Below, one piece after another: positions 43,444 through 52,590 of a DNA stretch of 64,000 nt. Source of the stretch: Mesostigma viride (Eukaryota > Streptophyta > Mesostigmatophyceae > Mesostigmatales > Mesostigmataceae); NCBI GenBank assembly GCA_009746045.1, contig RPFO01000079.1, positions 114,501 through 178,500 on the forward strand, in the 5' to 3' direction. Every line of letters starts with the position of its first letter. Within the stretch, counting starts at the first letter, position 1. The notes under the pieces are model-generated. The model was not told where the DNA came from, did no database searches, and worked only from the letters and a program-made list of their open reading frames with translations. The position numbers and the translations under genes were made by a program.

Positions 43444-44601
43444 ATGGCCCGCACTAAGCGTTTCCCAGTCCGCGCTTACCCAGGCAATGGGTCAAAGTCC
43501 ACGATATGACAGACAAGCTCCACGACGCTTTTGACGCAGCTCTCGCAAAAAGGAACAAGGAAAACAAGCCAGTCGCAGAAGTGCTGTCCATTTGCATTTG
43601 TTGCGATACCTTGCTCCCCATTGACAAGTTTCGCAAGGTCCCCGAGGATATCGGTGGCTACCACACGGAATGCATCCTCTGCGAGCACAGCTCGAGGTAA
43701 ACTTCCTTTCCTTGCGTTTTTTTGCTGACTTTGGCTGCATTTTTGCACTCCTCCTGTGGATTCTAACAAGACGCACTGCCCCTTGTCATTTTTTGTGCTG
43801 CCCGCCCCACTTTGCAGAACAACGAGATCGACCACAAGCCGATTTTCCCCCCCGAGTGCCCAGAGTGCGGGGATGAGACCGCTCCGTGGGCTTTCTTCCC
43901 CAACGCCAACTGGAAGCGCGAGCTCTGCGTCAATTGCTTCTTCTCCAAGGAGGAGAACGTCTTCACTGCTCCGAACATCCCCAGGCCCGTGGACCCCTGC
44001 GAGTCCGACCCTCGCTACAACATGCCACTCAAGTGGCAAGTGAGGAAGGCGGACAGGGACGAGAGGAGGAAGGCGATCCAGGAGGAGGCACGCAGGCGCC
44101 TCCAGGAAATCCAGGACGAGTCTGACGCTGAGGAGGGGGCCCTCGAGTCTGAGAAGGACGAGGACGACGAGGAGCTGTTGGACGACGCGGAGGACCCGTG
44201 GTACCAGTTCAAGCGGGATCCCGAGGAGGAGGAGGAGCAGGAGCAGGAGGAGGAGCAGCAGCCCCAGGAGGCTGAGGTCAAGGAGGAGGAGGAGGAGGAG
44301 GAGGAGGAGGAGCCCAAGTTCCTCAGGGGCAACAACTGCAGGAGGGTGAAGACCATGCACGCCTTCCAAGATGGCCCCCAAGGTCATCGAGGTGGAGGAT
44401 GACGACGACGACGTTGTGGAGGTCCCCAAGAGCGACTTCCTCAAGGGAAAGCGCCCTGCTGACTCAGCCCCCCCCACCTCTGAGGAGCCAGTCGTGAAGA
44501 AGGAGAAGGTCTTCCGTGGTGCCAACCCCTCCCAGCGTTTTCGAGCTGGCCCGTCTGGCTCCAACCCCTCCATGAGGCCCTGCTCCATGAAGGGGGACTA
44601 A
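43444..44601 (+). CDS. Acidic zinc-binding protein, spliced, frame uncertain
   Basis: The first ATG (43444) gives MARTKRFPVRAYPGNGSKST and ends in a TGA overlapping a second ATG at 43506. From there MTDKLHDAFDAALAKRN leads to CICC...CILC, a CXXC-XnFX-CXXC zinc motif. A GT donor lies at 43697 and an AG acceptor at 43816-43817. Exon 2 has PECPECGD...CVNCFF, a basic segment, and long Glu/Asp tracts. The splice as drawn leaves the frame off by one base, and another one-base change at about 44368 is needed to reach the ending at 44601 (VVKKEKVF, PCSMKGD). Probably one nuclear protein with sequence errors. Family unknown. Confidence 0.5.
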
Positions 44602-45459
44602 AGACAAGTCCCTAGGACTTTGTCATTTGTGATGTACACTAGCACGCATGGTAGTCAGTATAGGGGGAGTCCCGTGGGACCTTGTGCATTTTCATATATT
44701 TTAAATATATAATTACTTACAGCAGAGTAAAATCACTCAAACCAAAGCAAACGCCCAGCTATAAACCTATATACAGAGCCATGTCAAAGCTCTATACTAC
44801 GATAAGACCAATGGAAACGCCTAACGGGAGGAACCTAATAGCCCTGCTGCACCGCAAAATCAGCCCGCGTACGGCGGAGCATGATGTCAGCCATGGCCCG
44901 AGTCAGCGCCACCGACAAGCGCTGACGCCAATATGACGTCCAGGTCCGCGCCGACCATGGGGCCCGCTGGCCCTCCAGGTCCAGCCGGTCCTCCCGGATT
45001 TTTCATATATTTACTCATGATTTTATTGAAGTAATAAAAGTTTCTTGCATGCAAGCATTCACGAACAATGTGCTTATCAAGCCTTGCATGGATATATAAT
45101 TTAATTACAATTTGGACAAGTACTTTGGCCTGTGCACTTAGGTAGCAGGCCCATACGCCTTAGTGTTTGGGACTTAGGCAATTTTCTCAAGTCCGGGACC
45201 ACCGAATTCGGAGCCGCGCCTATACTGCACCGTACGACGCCAGAATATGGTACTTGCACCGTACGAATGCAGTATCACGGATCAGAATCGTATATAATGT
45301 ACATTCTGGACTTGGAACGAATTGTAAGGGGGGTGGCTGGCGGCCCATTTGGCAAATTATCGAATTTTGGGGGTGGTAAACATATACAAAATAAATCAAA
45401 GGCGGCGTGCATGCGTGCAATGAATTAATTAATCAAACAACGCGAAGGGAAGTGACACA
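44602..45459. other. Intergenic, nothing recognised
   Basis: AT-rich stretches and short frames only. No repeats shared with other parts of the window. Confidence 0.5.
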
Positions 45460-46434
45460 ATGAACGATAGCCCAGGTATGAAGGATAACGACATAATGAA
45501 AGACAACGTTAGGCAGGCGAAGCGGCTGCCAATCGCCGCTTTATTTCACGCAGTAGGAGACATGCTCCAGGAGGTAGTCGACGACATTTCAAAGAGAAAC
45601 TCGAGGGGCAAGGCCACCCAGGGGGGGCCGGCAAATGCCGACATTGTCTCCTCCTCCTCGTCATCAGATGAGGAAGACGAGGAGGAGGAGGAGCCAGCAT
45701 ACAACGACGACGGAAAGGTGTACAAATTTGACAGCGTTAAGCTGGAAGGCGGGGTAATGCACGTGAGGACGAGGTTTTCTGACCTCACCATGGCATGGTT
45801 GCCATTGTCAAAGATTGACAGCCAGTACGACGCAAGGATGCGTGACTTTCTCAAGAACTTTAGGGGGTCGGCGAACGTGGCTCCAGGTAATCGCGTCACA
45901 GCCAAGATGGCGAGAGATGCGTGGACAGAACGCATGCAGCAGGAGGAAACCCTCGCGGCCCAGGAGGTCGACGTTACTGGGACCAACGACCCCCCGCCGA
46001 TGCAGTGGGAGGTAGTTGTAAAGAAGGAGGAGGGAGCCACTCCCTCCTCCAAGAGGGCCAGGAAGTCGCCACCGGTCGGACGACGCGTCAAGCTCACAAA
46101 AATCACGCCGAGCCCGGCAGACAGGGGGTTCGCCATCAAGAAGACCCCCGTCCCTTCCCAGGCGAAGACTGCAGCCGGTCAGGCATCTGGGGAGAAGCCT
46201 GCACCCAGTGCTGGGGAGAAGCCTGCACCCGCCAGCGAGGGGAACAAGCCTGCACCCGCCAGCGAGGAGGAGAAGCCAGCAGCTGGGCAGGCTTCAGGGG
46301 GCAAGCCTGTCCCCGGTGACGCTGAAGTGGCTTCTGGACTAGAAACCCTGCAAAGGATGTTGACCCACATGGCGACTATGGGGTTCACACACGCTCAAAT
46401 CGCAGAGACCATGGCCGCCCACCAGAAGAAGTAG
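45460..46434 (+). CDS. Hypothetical acidic/basic low-complexity protein
   Basis: Single open frame of 324 residues. N-terminus MNDSPGMKDNDIMK; an S/E/D-rich tract at about 63-80 (SSSSSSDEEDEEEEEP). A compact segment at about 85-125 (KVYKFDSVKLEGGVMHVRTR then FSDLTMAWLPLSKID) could be a small beta fold of chromo or Tudor type, though this is weak. A basic region carries SSKRARKSPP as a likely nuclear signal. Then come repeats of GEKPAPS / EKPA and a helical C-terminus (LETLQRMLTHMATMGF). A polyadenylation signal (AATAAA) follows at about 46478. Convergent with the gene ending at 46554. Confidence 0.55.
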   Translation: MNDSPGMKDNDIMKDNVRQAKRLPIAALFHAVGDMLQEVVDDISKRNSRGKATQGGPANADIVSSSSSSDEEDEEEEEPAYNDDGKVYKFDSVKLEGGVMHVRTRFSDLTMAWLPLSKIDSQYDARMRDFLKNFRGSANVAPGNRVTAKMARDAWTERMQQEETLAAQEVDVTGTNDPPPMQWEVVVKKEEGATPSSKRARKSPPVGRRVKLTKITPSPADRGFAIKKTPVPSQAKTAAGQASGEKPAPSAGEKPAPASEGNKPAPASEEEKPAAGQASGGKPVPGDAEVASGLETLQRMLTHMATMGFTHAQIAETMAAHQKK

Positions 46435-46553
46435 ACCTTTGGTGGCTTGGCAATTCATGAAGGACAGCTGTTTTTGAATAAATTAATAAAGCAATGGACA
46501 ATGTTTGCATTATTGAGTCATTTCATGGCATCACAATGTGTAATTGGATTTTA

Positions 46554-47387
46554 TTATGAATAATAATGGATGTATTGCACACATGTCCGTGCACTCCCAC
46601 GGGGTTGTGATGATATACTGGCTGCTGTCACACCCTGGCCACATGTGATGACTTTCCCGTGGATCCATGTGTCCCAGGTGCCCACCCCTGGGGTCACCTT
46701 GGGTTTTTGTAGCGCCAGGAGCGCTGGGGTAAGGGTTATCTCAGTCTCCCCGTCGGGAAGACTGGCAGTATCTGAGACCTCATCATCGGACATTTGTTGT
46801 CCTCCGATGGGCTCCACGGGTCTACGCACCACCCGCGCGAGCTTTATGCTTTCCATCTCCTTCTTCTTTCGAAGAAGGGCAGAAGGTCGCCCAAGCTGAA
46901 GCTCGATGTGATTGTGCCCCTGAGCGAAGGGAACACGAAGATCAGATGTGGCGGGGCGAAACGTGATCGCCCCGTCCGGCGCCACCGAAGCCGTCTGACG
47001 GGGCATGAGCTCCCGAATAGTCGGCAACGGAGGGCCGGACTGGGGAGCCTCGGTGGGGTTGACCGCCGAGGGCTCCGCAGCCATGGCTGCTCCAGCCGTG
47101 GTTGCGGCTGTTGCAGCCGCCGGAGTCGAGGGTAAGCCGGTCCCCCGGGGGGGAGCCGTCTCGTCCTCCGGCTTCTCAGGGGAGGGGGGTAGGTCGGTCG
47201 GCCTTGCAGCCGCCGTCCCCTCGTCCTGGCAGACATTGTTGTTCTTTTTGTTTTTCTTCTTTTTCTTTGAAATGGCCGCATCGCCAGCCGGCTTCTTATT
47301 GTTGTCTTTGGGCATCCGCCGATCCCGCCCGTCATCATCCTCGTTGAAGTTAAGCTTCTTAGCGACATTCTTGTTAGAGATAGCCAT
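46554..47387 (-). CDS. Hypothetical basic protein
   Basis: Open frame of 277 residues starting MAISNKNVAKKLNFNEDDDG. KKKKKNKKNNN at about 40-51 is a likely nuclear localisation signal. The middle is Pro/Ala-rich and disordered. The C-terminal third is more structured (HNHIELQLGRPSALLRKKKE, TPGVGTWDTWIHGKVITCG). AATAAAA on the minus strand lies directly after the stop (about 46549-46543). Ends 119 bp from the convergent neighbour. Family unknown. Confidence 0.5.
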   Translation of the reverse strand: MAISNKNVAKKLNFNEDDDGRDRRMPKDNNKKPAGDAAISKKKKKNKKNNNVCQDEGTAAARPTDLPPSPEKPEDETAPPRGTGLPSTPAAATAATTAGAAMAAEPSAVNPTEAPQSGPPLPTIRELMPRQTASVAPDGAITFRPATSDLRVPFAQGHNHIELQLGRPSALLRKKKEMESIKLARVVRRPVEPIGGQQMSDDEVSDTASLPDGETEITLTPALLALQKPKVTPGVGTWDTWIHGKVITCGQGVTAASISSQPRGSARTCVQYIHYYS

Positions 47388-47844
47388 TGGTAGCAGATAA
47401 AATTCAAGTTAGAATACGAATGACCGACTTGGTACAATGCTTGAGAACACAGAGTGCTGAGAGCAATGAATTGCTTGCTTCATTAGAAAATAGGTTTACC
47501 CTTTATCAACGTTCCTCTCACTGGCTGCGCCGCCAGTGACCGTTGGGTGCAGACCGTTGGCCCGAGGCCGCACGATGACAGGTAGCAGTCTAGTCACTGC
47601 ATCGTGTGATCACAGATCAATGCACGCTGCAGTACGGTCCCTATCTAGGATACTCTAGTACCGTCCAATGACAGGACACTACGTATACTGGGTACTGACA
47701 TCTGTCACGTACCCCAGTACCCAAAGTACCTATCTAGGGAAACGTATGCGACTCGACTAGCATTCCTATCTGCATAGCCCACGTGGTATTTATATTCACA
47801 TACCAACGTAGGCTTACAAGGCTTATTCATACGTTGTATTCACA
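47388..47844. other. Leader or spacer before ORF1
   Basis: Contains palindromic GTACT words (ACGTACCCCAGTACCC). Possibly the 5' UTR of the ORF1-only LINE that follows. The left boundary is not defined. Confidence 0.4.
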
Positions 47845-48808
47845 ATGCCTTTGAGACTTAGTCTACAGCAAAGCATGGAGACTAACTCAGCCCCATCGGC
47901 TTCCTCCCTCTGCAAGGATGACATCCGCGCAGTGCTGGAGGAGCACGTGACCTGGCCGCTGGCCGAGCAGCTGACATCGCTGAACACCACGCTCAACACG
48001 GTCGAGGCCCGGGTCTCCAACGTGGAAACCAAGGTCGTCCACAAGCTACAACCCCAGTTCACGGCGCTACACACCGCGGCGCAGGCTTCGGAAACGCATG
48101 CTGCACTTGTCTCTCGCCTTAACCAGGTGGAGGGCAAGTGTGGCGTGCTCCTGAAGAAGCTTGAGGCCATCACCGCCCACACCGAGGCCCTGGCCACACA
48201 GGTCCCCAAGATAGCGGAGCAGACGGCCACCATTGCATCCCAGCCATGCCAGGATGCTGGCGACCTCCCGCCGCTCTCCTACGCGGACCTGCTGCGGTCA
48301 GCGACCGCCTCCACCACCGACGCCATCGCCACAAAGCTCCAGGAGCTGGAGGACCACCGCCAGGCCCAGCAACGGGAGGTCACCGACCGCGCTCGCCGCG
48401 AGTGCCGAGTGGTGCTACGTCGCTTCCCCCAGAAGCCAGGTGAGACGTCAACCTCTCTTGCTGACGAGCTCAAGAACCAGCTTCTTACCCTCATGGGCCT
48501 GGTAGGTGAGGTAGAACTGCGTGGGTGCCACCGCCTTCCCCACTCACGGGACAAGGCGTCTCCCCCACCAGTCCTACTCACCTTCCCCTCCCCTGAGGAT
48601 AAGCAGCGGTTCCTCTCTCGTCGCAAGCGGTTGCACGACCTCACCTGGACGCTGGATGACGACCTCACCCCCGCTCAGCAACAGCAGCGCCGCGACCTGT
48701 GGCCGGAATACCTCCGCCATATAAGCAGGACCCCCAGAAGCCCAAGGTGTACTGGAGGGGCGGGGACCTGATGATCAACCACAAGATGTGGACGCCCCCA
48801 GCGGGCTA
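47845..48808 (+). pseudogene. LINE ORF1 protein (one frame change)
   Basis: L1-type ORF1-like. The N-terminal half has coiled-coil-like heptads (LNTTLNTVEARVSNVETKVV). An RRM-like segment follows (ECRVVLRRFPQK, VELRGCHRLPHS), then the conserved CTD-like RFLSRRKRLHDLTWTLDDDL. The frame runs to 48771, but homologs end with VYWRGGDLMINHKMW, encoded from about 48722 to a stop at 48808 in the next frame. It would bind element RNA and act as chaperone. A second possible start (METNSAPS) is at 47875. Confidence 0.65.
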
Positions 48809-49232
48809 GAATAGCAATAGTAGCCCTAGCTTGCAACCATTGGCGTCACTGCCGCTAAGGCAGCCATGCCTAGAATGTTTGCCTAGCTGTGTCAACACAC
48901 CTAGTCACGTGCCGCCAACGCACGGTACACAACCAGCCATAGCCTTAGCCTAGTCCTAGTACAGCCATGCTACGCCCTGGCTATGTTCAGATTACTTGCC
49001 CACGCTCCTTGCTATGATATGCTCACATGGGTCTTATTGCACCCACAGACTGCCGGATCGTTAGCGTGTCCGTTCAGCTAGCGCGCCCGAATGCAGCTGT
49101 GGCATGCCTTTGGCATGAAGGAGACTGGGGGTCTCTGCCCTTTCTCCTGTAGTGCACACACAGGGATTAAAAGCACTTCGGTGCTCCGTGACTCCCCAAC
49201 GGGAGCACGAGTTTAATTAATTAATTAATTAA
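47845..49232 (+). mobile_element. ORF1-only LINE derivative (plus)
   Basis: ORF1 (47845-48808) is followed directly by a 3' UTR of about 410 bp and an (AATT)n tail at 49212-49232. There is no endonuclease or reverse transcriptase between. The 3' UTR is shared with 21838-22320. The layout matches non-autonomous half-LINEs that depend on another element's ORF2. Confidence 0.65.
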
Positions 49233-49253
49233 TATGCCCCTTCTCAGGGCTAT
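49233..49253 (+). mobile_element. LINE 3' end, left piece (host of next insertion)
   Basis: TATGCCCCTTCTCAGGGCTA continues at 51282-51330 (GTGCTACATATACTCCCAAC... with AATTAATT tail) once the minus-strand element is removed. CTCAGGGCTAT at 49243-49253 and 51271-51281 is the duplicated target. Confidence 0.6.
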
Positions 49254-51270
49254 TAATTAATTAATTAATTAGGAACATAACTCCGTTGGGAGAATATGTA
49301 GCACATAGCCCTTGAGAAGGGGCATATGGCCTATAATACATTCTAAGCTACTTCCTGCAAGGGTGGGAATGTTAACGACACTTGCTCTAGGTGCACCATG
49401 GCACCTGCATCCCCAGGATCTTCAAGCTATGCCCAGCTAAGGGGGAGCCTGTCACGGGGGGGAAGATCAGCATAGCTATACGAGAGCTAGAGCGTGGCAT
49501 CTCAGCAGAGAGCCGCTCTCTGCATGGGCACAGCATAACCAAATAAAGCTAGGCATCATCTGCATGGAGTGTGGCACATCATAGGCACACATGTACATGG
49601 CTAAATAATACTCGTGAATCAGCTGGTATAGAGCCTATAGGAGGCGTACATGTACATGGCCACGGTCTATCTATTCTACACTACTGCTGCTGTATTCCCC
49701 TAAGCTGGGGCGTCTGGAGTCGTTGGGGCCGCGGGGGTCGCATGCCAGGGCTTGTGGCCGACGTAGATGGCCGCCCCCTTCCAGTACACCGGCTGCCCCG
49801 CCTTGGTCTGCCGGAGCTGGAGGTAGGTCGGCCATTGCTCCCGTCGCCGTTGTTGCTGCGCCAGGGTCAACAAGTCGTCGTCAAGGGTGAAGTGAGTCTT
49901 CTCGAGCCGCTTGCGGCGTCTGAGGAAGGAAATCTTGTCCGCCGGGTTCTTAAAGGTGAGAAGGAGCGGGGGCGCCCCTGCCTTACCCCGCGCGCGGGGA
50001 AGGCGCGGTGGGCGACCAGCTCAATCTCACCAGTAAGGCCCATGCGACCAAGGATTTCTCTCTCAAACGCACGCGCAAGCTTCTCGGACTTCTCACCTTC
50101 CTCCATTTCGAAGTTCTTGACAATGACGTTACTGTAAGGCTGCGCTTGGCGAGCTCGGCCTCCTCGCGGAGGTCAAGCGTCTGCCGCTGGAGCTGGGCTG
50201 CGACGGCGGAGGTGGTGTCGAGGTGGTGTGCTGCTTAAGCATGTCCGCCCAGGTCGTGATGGGAGGAGCATCGCCGGCCAGGCCAGCAGGGGCTGGCTTG
50301 GCGGCAATGTCCTTCACCGCCTGGGCGGTGAGGCCTGCGGTGTTCTGCAGGACCTCGATAGCGATTGCATTATCCTTGAGGCGCTGGTCGATGTCGCGGA
50401 GCTGGGCGGTGATGGAGTCGGTGGAGGCGGGGGGGCCCGGGGGGGGGGAGGCGAGGAGGGTGGCGGTGGCGGTGGGGATGGTGGGGAGCTCAGCAGCCAG
50501 CGTGCCGCCCATTGCCGCCACATCTGTGGCAAGGGGGGTCACGTGCTGCTCGAAAGCTTCCGCGGACGATGGATTCTGTCGCAACGGTGGAGGGCGAGGG
50601 GGCCGCGGGGGAGCCCAGATCTCGGCGTCAGAGCGCCCAAGGAGGGAGCAGAGGGCGAAGCGTTGGAGGTTGGGGCGACTCATGCGGGCAGTTCGTGGAA
50701 GATCCTCGACGGGGTCGGCAGGCTGGCCACCTGGCCAGCGGCCGCGACTGCGGGAGCACAGGTGCGAGCACAGGTCCATAAGCGAGGCGTGATTGCCGAA
50801 AAACACGTCCTCCATGAAGACTCCTGGGCTGCGCTTCCAGAAGCCCTAGGCGTTGATGTCAAAGGTGATCTCTTCCCAGTGCGGCTCAGCAGAGCGACTG
50901 CGCTTAGGTTCAGGCGATGCAGATGGCGAGGCAAGCCCGGGGGCCGCTGGGCGAGCACCAGTGCACGACTAGTGTCACCGTTGCCGTCTGGGCCGGTGGG
51001 CGAAGCTGCAGCCGAGGCTGCAGGCGTATTTTCATTGCCGAGCGCAGCCGCCAGGCTGCGTTGCATCGAGAGGCGTTTGCTCATCCTATATTGCGTAATA
51101 GCTTCGGAAAATTATATCAGCATGTGCGTCGTAGAAAGACGCATCGATTGTGATATTCACGGCTAAATTCGGTGCTCAAACGTGAAAGTTATGAGCTCCG
51201 CCGTCAGCCATGGCTACCTCGTGGCTACCTCAGGGACTTCTTGTTATGGGTAATGTTAAGATCGAGGTAA
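49254..51270 (-). mobile_element. ORF1-only LINE derivative (minus), 11-bp TSD
   Basis: Flanked by CTCAGGGCTAT (49243-49253, 51271-51281). On the minus strand: 5' UTR 51270-51085, ORF1 51084 to about 49690, 3' UTR with GTGCTACATATTCTCCCAAC, and an (AATT)n tail at 49254-49276. A complete element by its borders, yet 2.0 kb long with no ORF2. Confidence 0.7.
49690..51084 (-). pseudogene. LINE ORF1 protein in minus element (several frame changes)
   Basis: Starts MSKRLSMQRSLAAALGNEN, matching LINE-C. The frame changes at about 50945 and a stop occurs at about 50850. A longer frame 50815-50129 follows (MEDVFFGNHASLMDLCSHLC, then a Pro/Ala linker and QLRDIDQRLKDNAIAIEVLQ coiled coil). The RRM/CTD-like end lies in other frames: EREILGRMGLTGEIELVAHR, then FLRRRKRLEKTHFTLDDDLL and PVYWKGAAIYVGHKPW with a stop near 49690. 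Confidence 0.65.
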
Positions 51271-51330
51271 CTCAGGGCTATGTGCTACATATACTCCCAA
51301 CGGAGTTATGTTCCTAATTAATTAATTAAT

Positions 51331-52178
51331 ACCACCCTCATCGGGCGCCCCGAGCACATTCAGACCTCAGTGGCTGGACTGTCTGGGCTTGGAGGCGCGG
51401 GCGGTGGGGTTGGAGATTAGTGTCAAAACTGAGGCGATGGTGATTGGGGCTACCAGTTGCCCGCCAAAGCCACGGCTGCTAGACGGGACGGAGGTCCCGT
51501 TTCGTGACCGCTTCAAACTGGCAGCTGGGGAGCATGCTCCCCGACACCGCCGACGATGTGGACATCCTGATCGGCCTGCATGGCCTGGGCCAGGCTTCGC
51601 TCCGGCTCAAACCCTACTGGCACTCGAAGGACCTGGGTGAGGACCGCAAGCGAGTGCTCTTCAAGGTCCCAGGTAATCCTCACGGTGCTCACCTATGGCG
51701 CCGAGCAATGAACGCTCACGAACACGCTTGCAAGCCACCCGGCTGGACAGCACGGTTACCAGGATGCTTCGACAGGTCCTGAATGTAGGGTTTTCCACAC
51801 ATAGGTCTTTAGAGTCTTTGTATAAGGGAATGCCTTACATTTCGGACGAGATTAGGCAGCGTAGGATAGCATTTTTAGGACATCTTGCTCGCATCAGTCA
51901 GGTAGACACCGCCCTCGGTCTTGCCGGCCCCCAGCGGCTTGGCCAGCCAGGCAAATCCTGACCTGGCCTGGCCCCAAGGACATTCCCAGGAAGATGGGTA
52001 AACATGCCATGAACTACACACAGCAGTTGCTGGCCAACCTAGTGGTCCCAGCTGAGTTAACACCGCATTTCCTCCCTCTCTAGCTTACACCATCCATTCC
52101 ATCCCATGTTCCCCTCCCACTGAGGACTTATGCTCACGTGGCGCAGTCACGTGTCTATTAATTAATTCATTAATTCCT
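51331..52178 (+). mobile_element. 5'-truncated LINE copy (C-terminal ORF2 and 3' end)
   Basis: WLDCLGLEARAVGLEISVKT (51371 onward) matches WLDCLALEARAVGLEISPKT of the full-length LINE. Later pieces match MLRQVLNVGF and YISDEIRQRRIAFLGHLARI. Frames change several times. From about 52083 the 3' UTR matches the 3' end of the full-length LINE and closes with TCTATTAATTAATT. Together with 52497-52590 it makes a 95-bp inverted repeat. Confidence 0.75.
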
Positions 52179-52464
52179 CCCTCTCTGTTGCTTGGACCGC
52201 TATGCAGAATAATAAGAGTTGGCAGACGATTGTCCAGGCTCACACGCCAGCCCCTGTGGGCAAGCCCCCCCCCCCCCCCCAGGAGGAAGGGGCGCTTTGC
52301 TGAGTATATAAGAGTAGTTAGGATTTTCCAGATTAGCTTAGAGTTAGCTCAGTAAGGTTTCGCGGCTTCGCCCCCCTCCATCCATCCAGCAAGGGAAGAT
52401 GTGCTACATGATCTCCCCACGGAGTCATGTTAAAAATATATTTTAATTTAATTTAGTGACTACA
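52179..52464. other. Spacer with another LINE 3'-end fragment
   Basis: 52392-52435 (GTGCTACATGATCTCCCCAC, GGAGTCATGTT) resembles the 3' end at 51282-51320. A run of 15 C lies at 52266-52280. Nothing else recognised. Confidence 0.45.
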
Positions 52465-52496
52465 TGGTTGGGGCATGATGCAGACGACATTTGTAA
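52465..52496 (+). mobile_element. LINE-B-type 3' end, left half (split)
   Basis: GGTTGGGGCATGATGCAGAC then GACATTTGTAA. The second half is at 58099-58190 on the far side of the full-length LINE. Confidence 0.7.
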
Positions 52497-52590
52497 TTAA
52501 TTAATTAATTAATAGACACGTGACTGCGTCACGTGAGCATAAGTCCTCAGTGGGAGGGGAACATGGGATGGAATGGATGGTATAAGCTAT

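Noticed and set aside
43476-44588. 370-residue minus-strand Leu-rich frame
   Set aside because: It is the antisense of the Glu/Asp-rich gene; GAG runs read as CTC leucines. The sense frame has splice sites, zinc motifs and a TATA box.
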